Origin: an uncultured Clostridia bacterium
GTDB lineage: Bacteria > Bacillota_A > Clostridia > TANB77 > CAG-508
DNA: 64,000 bases
Assembly: GCA_944393295.1 (NCBI GenBank)
Contig: CALXZR010000039.1
Location: 1-64,000 of the forward strand
Direction: 5' to 3'
Each line of letters begins with the position of its first letter. The stretch's first letter is position 1. Of this stretch, positions 35,433-44,345 are shown one piece after another. The notes beneath the pieces are model-generated. The model saw only the letters and a list, made by a program, of their open reading frames with translations, did not search any database and was not told where the DNA came from. The position numbers and the translations under genes are program-made.

Positions 35433-35460
35433 TTGAAAAAAATTTTTTATAGTGTATAAT
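35433..35460 (+). promoter_or_regulatory. Promoter upstream of the envelope protein pair
   Basis: TTGAAA (35433-35438), 16-bp spacer, TATAAT (35455-35460). The leader to 35616 is about 150 nt and holds no feature that I recognise. Confidence 0.65.
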
Positions 35461-35615
35461 GAAACAAAGATGAAAAATACAACCTATTTTTGTGATAATT
35501 ATTAGTATAGGAGCCATAATAATATGTAAAGTCTATAAAAATAAATTATTTTATAATTTTTTTAAGACTACATTGTATATAGCATTTATACATTTTTAAT
35601 AAAGGAAGAAAAAAT

Positions 35616-36515
35616 ATGAAAAAAGAAAAGATTGTACAAGATCCAGAGACTTTTAATGTTGTAAAACCAGAAAAGCCAAAATCAAGAATTCCCAAATTTA
35701 TAAAAATAGTTATAGGACTTATAATTATTTTAGCTTTTTTGTTTGTTTTTTGGGAATTATACCAAGTTTATGAAATTAATACTGAAGAAGAGCCACAAGT
35801 TTATGATGGTATCTCTACAATATCTAATTCAAATGTAAAACCAGGAAGTGTATTAATTCAAAAAATCGATTTAGGAAATTTCGATACGAGTTATTTAAAC
35901 GAAAGAACTTCAGATAATTTGAATTATAGAATATTTGATACTAAAGAAGAATATGATGAATTTTTGCAAAGATGTACTTACGCAAAAGTACTTACAGAAG
36001 AAGATTTTAAAAACTTTATTCCAATAGTTGTGTATAAGCAAGGAAAAGATATAAACTATGAAAATAGATATTCTAATATGGAATATGATAATATTCTTTT
36101 AACAGAAGAAGATACTTCTGCAGAAAAAATAATTCTTATGGTTTTACCAAGAGTTAAAGAAGAAAATGTTAATATAGTAATAAAATATGGAAATAAAGTA
36201 TTTTTAGGTGACCAAAATGATGTTTTAGAAAAATTAAATAATAATTTAGATTTATTTACTGATTATTTTTCAAAAAAATATTTTAACAATGAAACTTTAA
36301 CAAATGCTACTTTTTTAATTAAAGACATAAAATTGGTTAACGATAGAGCAAATGAGTTCTTTTTAAGTAAAGGAGATTTACAAACTTCAACTGGTGATAG
36401 AACAACATATTGGCAAGCATATGTATATTTAGAACAAAACACTAAATACGCATTAAGAGTTTTAATTGATTGTGAATCAGGAGATTTAATAGGAGCTTAT
36501 GATGTAAGTAAATAG
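35616..36515 (+). CDS. Single-pass membrane protein with PepSY-like C-terminus, unknown function
   Basis: A 299-residue protein: cytosolic basic N-terminus, one transmembrane helix (about 28-50), then an extracellular domain. The end (ALRVLIDCESGDLIGAYDVSK) resembles a PepSY repeat's final strands. Its layout is like that of the protein at 56207-57514 (anchor, middle domain, PepSY-like end), so the two may be distant paralogues. It sits 34 bp upstream of the vWA protein gene and is likely co-expressed. Function not known. Confidence 0.6.
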   Translation: MKKEKIVQDPETFNVVKPEKPKSRIPKFIKIVIGLIIILAFLFVFWELYQVYEINTEEEPQVYDGISTISNSNVKPGSVLIQKIDLGNFDTSYLNERTSDNLNYRIFDTKEEYDEFLQRCTYAKVLTEEDFKNFIPIVVYKQGKDINYENRYSNMEYDNILLTEEDTSAEKIILMVLPRVKEENVNIVIKYGNKVFLGDQNDVLEKLNNNLDLFTDYFSKKYFNNETLTNATFLIKDIKLVNDRANEFFLSKGDLQTSTGDRTTYWQAYVYLEQNTKYALRVLIDCESGDLIGAYDVSK

Positions 36516-36549
36516 AAGTAAAAAATATATAAATAAAGGGGATAAAAAT

Positions 36550-38715
36550 ATGAAACAGAAGAAAAAATTATTAATAGTTTTTGTTGTAGTTTTAGCTATT
36601 GCTTTAATTTTAGTATATCTAAATTTTAATAAAAGTAAAAGTGACGATTGGGTATACAATTCAGATATGCAATATATATTAAATGAAATCGCTGTTTTTG
36701 CAATTCCAATTGTAGTAGGTATAGCTATCATTACGTATAGTGTTATATTAGGAATATACAATATAAGAAAGGGAAAGAAAAAAGAAGACAGTAAAAGGCA
36801 AAAAACAGGACAAACAATTGCAAGAATAAATAGCCTTTTTATTCCTATTCTTATACTAGCAATTGTAAATGTTGTAATTGTAGATGCAAACATTTTGTTA
36901 AGTGAATTTTTAGAAGTTATGGCAACATTTCTTTCTTTAACTGCTATTGCTATATTTATAGTGTTATTATTATATAACTTAATTATGGGTATAAAAAGAA
37001 AAAATCTATCTTGTATATTATTTGTAATTGTAGTTTTAGCTTTTGTAATTTTTTCTGGATTAATATTATATGCTTTTGGAACAGCTCAATCATCTATTTA
37101 TAATAATTCTTCTGCAAATGGAACATTATCTTTTGATTCAGCAAGTATCCAAAGTTCTGGTATTCAATCTTTCAGCTCAAATAGTAGCTCAGTTTCTGAT
37201 ACATATCTAGGTTTTTCAACAGGTGGAGCAAAGGATATAAATAATTTTAGAGAAAATATAAAAGAAGGATATTTTCCAATATCTACAGATATTACTTATA
37301 ATGGTATTTTTTATGATTATACATTTGATACATCAAGAGAGCAAGTAACTAATAATGAAGATTTATTTTATCCAGCTTATTCTTGTGCAAAATCTAAAGA
37401 TCCTATTTCTGGCGAAGATGAATATTATTTATCTGTAGGTTTAAATTCTAATATTAAAGAGAGTGATTTTGAAAGAAAAAAATTAAATCTTACAATATTA
37501 TTAGATATTTCTGGTTCAATGACTTCTAGTTTTGATAAATACTATTATGATAGTTTTGGTACAGATAATTTAGAAGACAATAAATCAAAAATGCAAATAG
37601 CAAATGAAGCAGTAACTATTTTAATGGATGAATTAAATCCTGATGATAGATTTGGAATGGTTTTGTTTGATGATAATGCTTATCTTGCTAAACCTATGAA
37701 TTTAGTTTCTGAAACAGATATGGAAGCTATAAAAGGTCATGTGCTTGAAATTATTGCACAAGGAGGAACAAACTTTAGCAATGGATATACAAAAGCTACA
37801 GATTTATATGACAATTTGAAGAAATCAAATAAAGATGAATACGAAAATAGAATTATAGTTATAACTGATGCAATGCCAAATTATGGGACTACAACTGAAG
37901 AAGGCTTACTTTCAATGGTGGAAGAAAATGCAAATAATGGAATTTATACAACTTTTATAGGAGTAGGAGTAGATTTTAATACAGAACTTGTAAATTTGAT
38001 TGGTAGTGTAAAAGGTGCAAATTATTATGCGGTACACAATTCAGAAGAATTTAAGACTAGAATGGGTGAACAATTTGAATATATGGTAACGCCTTTAGTA
38101 TTTGATTTAAATTTAGATTTTAACTCAGAAGATTTTGAAATTGAAAAAGTATATGGCTCAGATAAAGAAGATGCTTTAAATGGAAATATTATGAAAATAA
38201 ATACTCTATTTCCAAGCCCAACTACAGATAATGGAGAAACTAAAGGTGGAATTACAATATTAAAATTAAAGAAAAAATCAGAAGGCTCAAGTAATATTGA
38301 TTTAACAGTATCTTATAAAGATAGAAATGGAAATGAATTTTCTAATAATCAAAGCGTTGTATTTGAAGAACAAGAAAGTGATTTTTATGATAATACAGGA
38401 ATTAGAAAAGCAATTGCTTTAACTAGATATGTAAATACCATAAAAAATTGGATATTATATGAAAGAACAGAGAGTCCAAATTTTGTAATTTTACCTACTA
38501 CAGGAATATTTGATTGTGACTTCACAGAAGATGAAGTTCGTATAATATTAGGTAGAAATGAGAGAACTTCAACAGAGCTTTCAGTAAGCGATAATTATAA
38601 AGGAATATTTAGCAACTTCAAGCAATATTTTAGTAATGAGATTTTAGAAATAAAAGATGAAAATTTGAATAAAGAAATTGAAATTTTAGATATATTAATA
38701 AATTATAGTAAATAA
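36550..38715 (+). CDS. Membrane-anchored von Willebrand factor A domain protein
   Basis: A 721-residue protein: four N-terminal transmembrane helices (about 7-25, 42-62, 95-120 and 155-178), a serine/asparagine-rich linker (about 183-225), then an extracellular vWA domain with MIDAS residues D319, S321 and S323 (DISGS), threonine in GGTNFSNGY and aspartate in VITDAMPNYG. The MIDAS is complete, so divalent-metal-dependent ligand binding is expected. The C-terminal 170 residues resemble the beta-rich region of CaCl-channel/inter-alpha-inhibitor-like bacterial vWA proteins. The ligand is unknown. Confidence 0.85.
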   Translation: MKQKKKLLIVFVVVLAIALILVYLNFNKSKSDDWVYNSDMQYILNEIAVFAIPIVVGIAIITYSVILGIYNIRKGKKKEDSKRQKTGQTIARINSLFIPILILAIVNVVIVDANILLSEFLEVMATFLSLTAIAIFIVLLLYNLIMGIKRKNLSCILFVIVVLAFVIFSGLILYAFGTAQSSIYNNSSANGTLSFDSASIQSSGIQSFSSNSSSVSDTYLGFSTGGAKDINNFRENIKEGYFPISTDITYNGIFYDYTFDTSREQVTNNEDLFYPAYSCAKSKDPISGEDEYYLSVGLNSNIKESDFERKKLNLTILLDISGSMTSSFDKYYYDSFGTDNLEDNKSKMQIANEAVTILMDELNPDDRFGMVLFDDNAYLAKPMNLVSETDMEAIKGHVLEIIAQGGTNFSNGYTKATDLYDNLKKSNKDEYENRIIVITDAMPNYGTTTEEGLLSMVEENANNGIYTTFIGVGVDFNTELVNLIGSVKGANYYAVHNSEEFKTRMGEQFEYMVTPLVFDLNLDFNSEDFEIEKVYGSDKEDALNGNIMKINTLFPSPTTDNGETKGGITILKLKKKSEGSSNIDLTVSYKDRNGNEFSNNQSVVFEEQESDFYDNTGIRKAIALTRYVNTIKNWILYERTESPNFVILPTTGIFDCDFTEDEVRIILGRNERTSTELSVSDNYKGIFSNFKQYFSNEILEIKDENLNKEIEILDILINYSK

Positions 38716-38721
38716 AATATG

Positions 38722-38751
38722 CCCCGCAGTGAAAAACTGCGGGGACTTTTT
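38722..38751 (+). terminator. GC-rich terminator, possibly bidirectional
   Basis: CCCCGCAGT (38722-38730) pairs with ACTGCGGGG (38736-38744) around a 5-nt loop. ACTTTTTGT follows on the plus strand and CATATTTTATTT on the minus strand, so it may serve both the vWA gene and the minus-strand gene at 38767. Its G+C content contrasts with the other terminators in the window. Confidence 0.75.
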
Positions 38752-38766
38752 GTCGCGGAAAAATGT

Positions 38767-39261
38767 TTAATCTTCTAAATTCAGAAGGTAATGTACTTCG
38801 GACTGCGTTTGATACTTCATTATAAAAAGATGTGAAAGGCGATTGCGAAGCATAGTTGGTGTAAAAAACATGCCTGACATATTTAAAAAAGTTCCATCTT
38901 TCTTTTTAAGAACTCCTATCGGATTTTTAACAAAAAAGTTGGCTGTTAAAAATTCAGAAATATCTAACTCATTCTTTTTTATTACCCAAGCACGTTGCAA
39001 ATTTTGCAATAACCAATATGCCAATAAAAAGCTTAATTCCCAACCAATTTGTCTATGGCAAATATCAAGGACTTTTGTAATCGAAATATTATGATAGCTA
39101 TTAATTTCGTCTAAAATATAATGTATATCTGTAACTTCATTTCGTAATAAAAAAATTCTCTCAAAATCATCTTGAAAAGGTTCAAGCATAGGAAATAGAT
39201 TCCCACATGCATCACAGCCATAACGATTAATTGGATCAATAACGTTTGCAAATTCTGGCAT
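38767..39261 (-). CDS. Protein of unknown function (probable foreign insertion)
   Basis: A 164-residue protein not recognised. CDACG near residue 16 could be half of a zinc site, but no second cysteine pair is seen. It is an isolated minus-strand gene with higher G+C than its neighbours and a GC-rich terminator. ATG 39261 has GGAG five bases upstream. However, an overlapping frame reads back to TTG 39344 and looks coding for its first 27 codons; one extra A in the AAA run near 39265 would fuse the two into about 192 residues. The start is therefore uncertain. Function unknown. Confidence 0.6.
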   Translation of the reverse strand: MPEFANVIDPINRYGCDACGNLFPMLEPFQDDFERIFLLRNEVTDIHYILDEINSYHNISITKVLDICHRQIGWELSFLLAYWLLQNLQRAWVIKKNELDISEFLTANFFVKNPIGVLKKKDGTFLNMSGMFFTPTMLRNRLSHLFIMKYQTQSEVHYLLNLED

Positions 39262-39375
39262 ACTTTCTCCATTTCTCTTGCGATATTATCTTTGGTAGCT
39301 GAAAAGATAGCTCCTTTCAAATTTTCTCCAGCAAATTTTGCCAAATCAAATATCTGAGTTTCTGCGAATAGATTT

Positions 39376-39404
39376 ATTATAGCACGATTTACATAATATT
39401 ACAA
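39376..39404 (-). promoter_or_regulatory. Promoter of the minus-strand gene at 38767
   Basis: On the minus strand TTGTAA (39399-39404) is 17 bp from TATAAT (39376-39381), which carries an extended -10 TGC. The -10 and following bases (TATAATAAAT) match those before the minus-strand gene at 57620. Confidence 0.7.
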
Positions 39405-39438
39405 TAATTTAATAATAAATAAATTATGTATATTTTTT

Positions 39439-39467
39439 CAACTTAGGTTACATAATTTCATAAAATA
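39439..39467 (+). promoter_or_regulatory. Possible sigma-K-type (mother-cell) promoter of dpaB
   Basis: CAAC (39439-39442), a 16-bp gap, then CATAAAATA (39459-39467), which fits the sporulation sigma-K consensus (AC, 16-17 bp, CATANNNTA). No good sigma-A promoter is seen here. In Bacillus the dpaAB (spoVF) operon is transcribed by sigma-K. Confidence 0.5.
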
Positions 39468-39512
39468 GTAATAGCTAATATATTAGCAATTTAGATGAGA
39501 GGAGGTAAAAAA

Positions 39513-40091
39513 GTGAAACTTAAAGGAAAGAAAATAGGATATGCTTTTACTGGATCTTTTTGTACATTTAGAAAAAGTATAGACGCTTTAAAAAAGGTTA
39601 TTGAGGAAGGAGCAACAGTAATACCAATTATGAGCTTTAATAGTTATTACATGGATACTAAATTTGGAAAATCAGATGACTTTATAAAAGAAATAGAGGA
39701 AATTAGCGGAAATAAGATTATTCATACAATTCAAGATGCTGAACCGATTGGACCAAAGAAAATGTTTGACATATTGATAATTGCTCCTTGTTCTGGAAAT
39801 ACAATTGCAAAGCTTGCAAATGATATAATAGATACCCCCGTTACAATGGCTGCAAAATCTCACTTAAGAAATGAAAATCCTATAGTAATAGCAATTTCTA
39901 CTAACAATGCTTTGTCTGGAAATGCTGCTAATTTTGGCAAGCTTTTAAATACGAGACATTATTATTTTGTACCATTTAAGCAAGATAACCCAATAACAAA
40001 GCCTCGTTCAGTAGTATTTGATCCAGAATATATTGTTAAAACTTTAGAGTATGCTTTAGATAGACAGCAGATACAACCGATAATATTATGA
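39513..40091 (+). CDS. dpaB: Dipicolinate synthase subunit B
   Basis: A flavoprotein-fold protein of 192 residues matching DpaB/SpoVFB: KGKKIGYAFTGSFCTFRKSI at the start, IAPCSGNTIAKLANDI, and FVPFKQDNPITKPRSVVFD near the end. With DpaA it makes dipicolinic acid in the mother cell for export to the spore core. GTG at 39513 is chosen because GGAGG lies just upstream; the in-frame ATG at 39495 overlaps that ribosome site. dpaA is not adjacent and is not in the window. A terminator follows. This is the clearest evidence that the organism forms endospores. Confidence 0.92.
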   Translation: MKLKGKKIGYAFTGSFCTFRKSIDALKKVIEEGATVIPIMSFNSYYMDTKFGKSDDFIKEIEEISGNKIIHTIQDAEPIGPKKMFDILIIAPCSGNTIAKLANDIIDTPVTMAAKSHLRNENPIVIAISTNNALSGNAANFGKLLNTRHYYFVPFKQDNPITKPRSVVFDPEYIVKTLEYALDRQQIQPIIL

Positions 40092-40115
40092 ATTTAATAT
40101 ACTAAAATAAAAAAT

Positions 40116-40156
40116 AAGAAGGTTAAAAAATATAATTAATTCTTTAACCTTCTTTT
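40116..40156 (+). terminator. Rho-independent terminator after dpaB
   Basis: AAGAAGGTTAAA (40116-40127) pairs with TTTAACCTTCTT (40143-40154) around a 15-nt loop and ends in TTTTGTT. Confidence 0.8.
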
Positions 40157-40214
40157 GTTACGTAAATTTGTTTGTTTATACTGACCACCCGTTCTAAAGA
40201 AATTTTTGCTATTT

Positions 40215-40223
40215 TGGTATAAA
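40215..40223 (+). promoter_or_regulatory. Possible extended -10 promoter of the fatty-acid operon
   Basis: TGGTATAAA (40215-40223) is an extended -10 motif. No good -35 is seen. It lies 40 bp before the first gene, after the dpaB terminator. I found no FapR- or FabT-like palindrome here. Confidence 0.4.
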
Positions 40224-40262
40224 ATATTTAAGGTAAAAAGTCTAAGTACAGGAGAGAAATTA

Positions 40263-42011
40263 ATGAGTGAAAGATTATATGAATATTTAGAAATATCAGA
40301 TTTAAAAGATATGCTAAATAAAACAAAAGAATTATATGGTAATAGACCAGCATATAAGTTAAGAAAAAATAGTTTTGATACAGAAAAGAAAGAATATAAA
40401 ATTATTACACATAAAGAAGTAAGAGATACTGTTGACGCCTTAGGTACAGCTTTAATTAATATGGGACTAAAAGACAAAAGAATAGCCGTTATAGGAGAAA
40501 ATAGTTATGAATGGGAAATTTCATATTTATCAGTAGTATGTGGCACAGGAATAGTAGTTCCACTTGATAAATCATTACCAGAAAATGAATTGAATTCATT
40601 AATTGCAAGATCAGAAGTAGAAGCAATTTTCTTCCAAGAAAAATATTTAGAAATTTTGAAAAAAATAAAATTTTCAGATAAAAACAAATTAAAACATTTA
40701 ATTTCAATGGATTTAGATATTCACGAAGATGGAATTTATTCTCAAAGAGAGTTAATAGAAAAAGGAAAAAGACTTTTAGAAAATGGAGATAAAGCTTTTA
40801 TAGATGCTAAGATAGAACCTGAAAAAATGTCAATAATGCTATTTACTTCAGGAACGACGTCAGCTTCAAAGGTTGTAGCTTTATCACATAAAAATATATG
40901 CTCAAATTTAATGGATTTAGGAAGTATTTTAGATATAGATTGTAATGATGTATTTTTATCTGTTCTTCCTGTACATCATGTATTTGAGTGTACTGTTGGA
41001 TTTCTTTTTTCTTTATATAAGGGAGCAGAAACAGTTTTTAGTGATGGAATTAGACATATTGTAGAAAATCTTAAAGAACATAATGCGACAATGATGGCTT
41101 GTGTTCCAGGAATATACGAAAGAATTTTTAAAATAATTAGAAAGAACTTGGAAAAACAAGGAAAATTAGAAGAAATTTTACAAAACGAAGAAAAATATAA
41201 AGATGCTTCTATGGAAAAAAGAAAAGAAGTATTTAAAGAAATACACGATATGCTTGGAGGAAGAATAAAACTATTTATTAGTGGTGCAGCAGCCTTAGAC
41301 AAAACTATAGAAGAAAAATTTAGACTTCTTGGAATAAATATAGTACAAGGATATGGCCTAACAGAAACTTCTCCAATTGTAGGTGTTGGAAATAATAAAT
41401 ATCATAGAATTGGTTCTATAGGAAAAGCCGCGCCAAGTGTAGAAGTTAAAATTATAGATCCAGATAAAACAGGAGTAGGAGAACTTGCTGTAAAAGGACC
41501 TAATGTTATGCTTGGATATTTTGAAAACCCTAAAGCTACAAAAGAAGCTTTAAAAGATGGTTGGTTTTTAACTGGAGATTTAGCAAGAATAGATGAAGAT
41601 GGATATATATTCATTTGTGGAAGAAAGAAAAATGTTATTGTTTTAAAAAATGGTAAGAATATTTTTCCAGAGGAAATGGAAGTTCTAGTTAATAAAATAG
41701 AAGGTGTTAAAGAAAGTTTTATTTATGGAAAACAAGTATCTGACGATAAAGACAATATAAAAATAAACGCAAGAATAGTTATAGATAAAAAAGTAGTAAA
41801 AGATACATACAAAATAGAAAGTGATGAGGAAATTTATCTAGCTATATCAAATAAAATAAAGGAAATTAATAAAACAATGCCAAAATATAAATCTATTAAA
41901 GGGTTTGTATTAACAGAAGAGCCACTTATAAAAACAGCAACAAATAAAATTAAAAGACAGTTAAATTTAGAAAAAATAATTGAAGAAGAAAAAATGCAGA
42001 AGGAAAAATAA
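40263..42011 (+). CDS. AMP-dependent long-chain acyl-CoA (or acyl-ACP) synthetase
   Basis: Adenylate-forming enzyme of 582 residues with A3 motif LFTSGTTSASKVVALSH, INIVQGYGLTETSP and GWFLTGDLARIDEDG, ending in a C-terminal lysine region (TNKIKRQLNL). It heads the fatty-acid synthesis operon, so it could feed exogenous fatty acids in as acyl-CoA or acyl-ACP. The start at 40263 is chosen for its GGAGAG site; the open frame extends 19 codons further up. The next gene starts on the last base of this stop. Confidence 0.88.
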   Translation: MSERLYEYLEISDLKDMLNKTKELYGNRPAYKLRKNSFDTEKKEYKIITHKEVRDTVDALGTALINMGLKDKRIAVIGENSYEWEISYLSVVCGTGIVVPLDKSLPENELNSLIARSEVEAIFFQEKYLEILKKIKFSDKNKLKHLISMDLDIHEDGIYSQRELIEKGKRLLENGDKAFIDAKIEPEKMSIMLFTSGTTSASKVVALSHKNICSNLMDLGSILDIDCNDVFLSVLPVHHVFECTVGFLFSLYKGAETVFSDGIRHIVENLKEHNATMMACVPGIYERIFKIIRKNLEKQGKLEEILQNEEKYKDASMEKRKEVFKEIHDMLGGRIKLFISGAAALDKTIEEKFRLLGINIVQGYGLTETSPIVGVGNNKYHRIGSIGKAAPSVEVKIIDPDKTGVGELAVKGPNVMLGYFENPKATKEALKDGWFLTGDLARIDEDGYIFICGRKKNVIVLKNGKNIFPEEMEVLVNKIEGVKESFIYGKQVSDDKDNIKINARIVIDKKVVKDTYKIESDEEIYLAISNKIKEINKTMPKYKSIKGFVLTEEPLIKTATNKIKRQLNLEKIIEEEKMQKEK

Positions 42012-42622
42012 TGGAAAATTCAAAAGAAATAAAACATTTTGATAAAAATATTTTTTATAAAAATTTAAATACAGAATTTTTGGGTAGAGAATTTACTTAT
42101 TACCAAACAATAGATTCGACACAAAGTGAGGTTTGGAAAATTGCAGAAAATACAGCAAATGGAACTTTGATAATGAGTGATTTTCAAACTAATGGAAAAG
42201 GAACTCATGGAAGAAAGTGGTATACAGATGAAGAAAATAATATTGCATTTTCATTCCTAATTAAGCCAAATTGTGATATAAATAAATTAGATGGATTGAC
42301 TTTAGAAATTGCAGAGACTATATTGAAAATTTTTAAAGAAGAATATAAAATTAATCTTCAAATAAAAAAACCAAATGATATTATTTATAATAAAAAAAAG
42401 ATTGGTGGAATACTCACAGAAACAAAAGTTATATTTGGTATAGTTAAGTATCTAAATATAGGAATAGGAATTAATATTCAAAAAGAAAATTTTTCTGAAG
42501 ATTTAATAGATATAGCCTCTTCTATAAAAAAGGAGTTTAATATTGATATTGATATAATAAAGTTTATAGCAGAATTTTGTAATAGATTTGAAAAAAAGAT
42601 TTTAAAAAGAATGGAGGACTAA
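42011..42622 (+). CDS. birA: Biotin-[acetyl-CoA-carboxylase] ligase, catalytic domain only
   Basis: A 203-residue biotin protein ligase: QTIDSTQSEVWKIA, biotinyl-AMP loop TNGKGTHGRKW, KKPNDIIYNKKKIGGILTE. The N-terminal HTH domain of the bifunctional BirA repressor and the C-terminal SH3-like domain are absent or reduced, so it probably has no regulatory role. It would biotinylate AccB (K117), encoded in the same operon. Confidence 0.92.
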   Translation: MENSKEIKHFDKNIFYKNLNTEFLGREFTYYQTIDSTQSEVWKIAENTANGTLIMSDFQTNGKGTHGRKWYTDEENNIAFSFLIKPNCDINKLDGLTLEIAETILKIFKEEYKINLQIKKPNDIIYNKKKIGGILTETKVIFGIVKYLNIGIGINIQKENFSEDLIDIASSIKKEFNIDIDIIKFIAEFCNRFEKKILKRMED

Positions 42623-42623
42623 A

Positions 42624-43559
42624 ATGAAAATAGGATTTTTATTTCCGGGGCAAGGTGCTCAAAACATTGGAATGGGAAAAGATTTATACGAAGAATATGA
42701 AAGTGTAAGAAAAATTTACAAATTAGCAAAAAAAGAAACTGGAATTGATGTTGCTAAAATAAGTTTTGCAGGACCAGAAGAAGAGTTAAATCAAACTAAA
42801 AATACTCAGATTTGTATAATAACAATGAGTTTAGCAATATTAGATTTATTAAAAAAAGCTGGAATTGAAGCAGAATTTTCAGCAGGATTAAGTTTAGGAG
42901 AATATGCAGCACTAAATTATGCTGAAGCTATTAATACAGAGGATACTTTTAAGATTATACAAAAAAGAGGAGAATATATGCAAAACTTAGCTCCAAAAGG
43001 AGATTGGGCAATGGCAGCAGTTCTTGGAGTTTCAGATGAAGCAGTAGAAGAAATTTGCAAAAAAGTAAAAAATGGTTTTGCAGTTCCTGCAAATTACAAT
43101 TGTCCAGGGCAGGTTGCAGTATCTGGAGATAGAAAAGGTATAGAAGAAATGACACAAATTGCAAAAGAAGAGGGTGCTAAAAGAGTAATCGAACTTAAAA
43201 CAAGCGGACCTTTTCATACAGAAAAATTAAAAATGGCAGCAGAAGCATTAAGAAAAGAATTAGATAATATAGAAATAAAACAACCTAAATGTATAGTTGT
43301 TAAAAATCTTGATGCAAAACCATATGCTGAAAATGATGACATGAAAGAAATTTTAGCAAAACATGTAATGAGTCCAGTTAGATTTTCAAACTCTATACAA
43401 TTTATGTTAGATAATGGAGTAGATACATTTATAGAGATAGGACCTGGAAAGGTATTAACATCATTAGTTAAAAAAATTAGCAAAGAAGTTAGCTGTATAA
43501 ATATTTCTGATGTAAATTCATTAAAAACAGCTATAGATAATTTAACAAATAAAAATTAA
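42624..43559 (+). CDS. fabD: Malonyl-CoA:ACP transacylase
   Basis: FabD moves malonate from CoA to ACP. The nucleophile is S90 in GLSLGEYAAL; PGQGAQNIGMGKDLY is the N-terminal signature and GPFHTEKL holds the catalytic histidine. Length (311 aa) is standard. It follows birA by 1 bp. Confidence 0.96.
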   Translation: MKIGFLFPGQGAQNIGMGKDLYEEYESVRKIYKLAKKETGIDVAKISFAGPEEELNQTKNTQICIITMSLAILDLLKKAGIEAEFSAGLSLGEYAALNYAEAINTEDTFKIIQKRGEYMQNLAPKGDWAMAAVLGVSDEAVEEICKKVKNGFAVPANYNCPGQVAVSGDRKGIEEMTQIAKEEGAKRVIELKTSGPFHTEKLKMAAEALRKELDNIEIKQPKCIVVKNLDAKPYAENDDMKEILAKHVMSPVRFSNSIQFMLDNGVDTFIEIGPGKVLTSLVKKISKEVSCINISDVNSLKTAIDNLTNKN

Positions 43560-43577
43560 AAATATAGGGAGGTTTTT

Positions 43578-44321
43578 ATGAACGAAGAAGGAAAAGTTGC
43601 ATTAGTAACAGGAGCTACTAGAGGCATAGGAAAGCAAATTGCTCTAACTTTAGCTAAAGAGGGCTATAACATAGCTTTAAATTACAGAAAAGAAAATGAG
43701 GAATTAGAAAATTTAAAAAAAGAAATTGAAGAAAACAATGTTAAATGTTTAGCTGTACGTGGTGATGTTTCAAATTTTGAAGAAGTAGAAGAATTTGTAA
43801 AGGAGATTGTATCAGAATTTGGAAGAATTGATGTATTAGTTAATAATGCAGGAATTACAAAAGATATGCTTCTTATGAGAATGAAAAAAGAAGATTTTGA
43901 GAGTGTAATAGATGTAAATTTAGTAGGAACTTTCAATGTAACTAAAAATGTAATTGGGTATATGACGAAAGCAAGAAGCGGAAGAATAGTAAATATATCT
44001 TCAGTTGTTGGAATTTCAGGAAACGCAGGTCAAACAAATTATTCAGCATCTAAAGCTGGAATAATAGGTTTTACTAAAAGCTTAGCAAAAGAAGTGGCTT
44101 CAAGAAATATAAATGTAAATGCCATAGCACCAGGATTTATTGAAACTAATATGACTGATGTATTAAAAGAAGAAATAAAAGAAGAAATTGCAAAATCTAT
44201 TCCTTTAAAAAGAATGGGAAAAGCACAAGATGTAGCTAATTTAGTAAAATTTTTAGTATCTGACGATAGCTCATATATTACAGGTCAAGTAATAAATGTA
44301 GATGGCGGAATGTTAATGTAA
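43578..44321 (+). CDS. fabG: 3-oxoacyl-ACP reductase
   Basis: A classical NADPH-dependent SDR of 247 residues. The cofactor site is TGATRGIGKQIA; NNAGITKDMLLMRM, the catalytic YSASKAG (Tyr-x3-Lys) and the end GQVINVDGGMLM are typical FabG. It reduces beta-ketoacyl-ACP in the elongation cycle. GGGAGG ribosome site; middle of the operon. Confidence 0.96.
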   Translation: MNEEGKVALVTGATRGIGKQIALTLAKEGYNIALNYRKENEELENLKKEIEENNVKCLAVRGDVSNFEEVEEFVKEIVSEFGRIDVLVNNAGITKDMLLMRMKKEDFESVIDVNLVGTFNVTKNVIGYMTKARSGRIVNISSVVGISGNAGQTNYSASKAGIIGFTKSLAKEVASRNINVNAIAPGFIETNMTDVLKEEIKEEIAKSIPLKRMGKAQDVANLVKFLVSDDSSYITGQVINVDGGMLM

Positions 44322-44345
44322 AATAAATTAAAGAAAGGAATTAAA

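Noticed and set aside
39495..39515. ATG 39495 as the dpaB start
   Set aside because: It overlaps the GGAGG ribosome site that serves GTG 39513, and DpaB proteins normally begin with the KGKKIGYA segment close to their N-terminus.
40160..40262. FapR or FabT operator controlling the fatty-acid operon
   Set aside because: No palindrome resembling either consensus was found between the dpaB terminator and the first gene.
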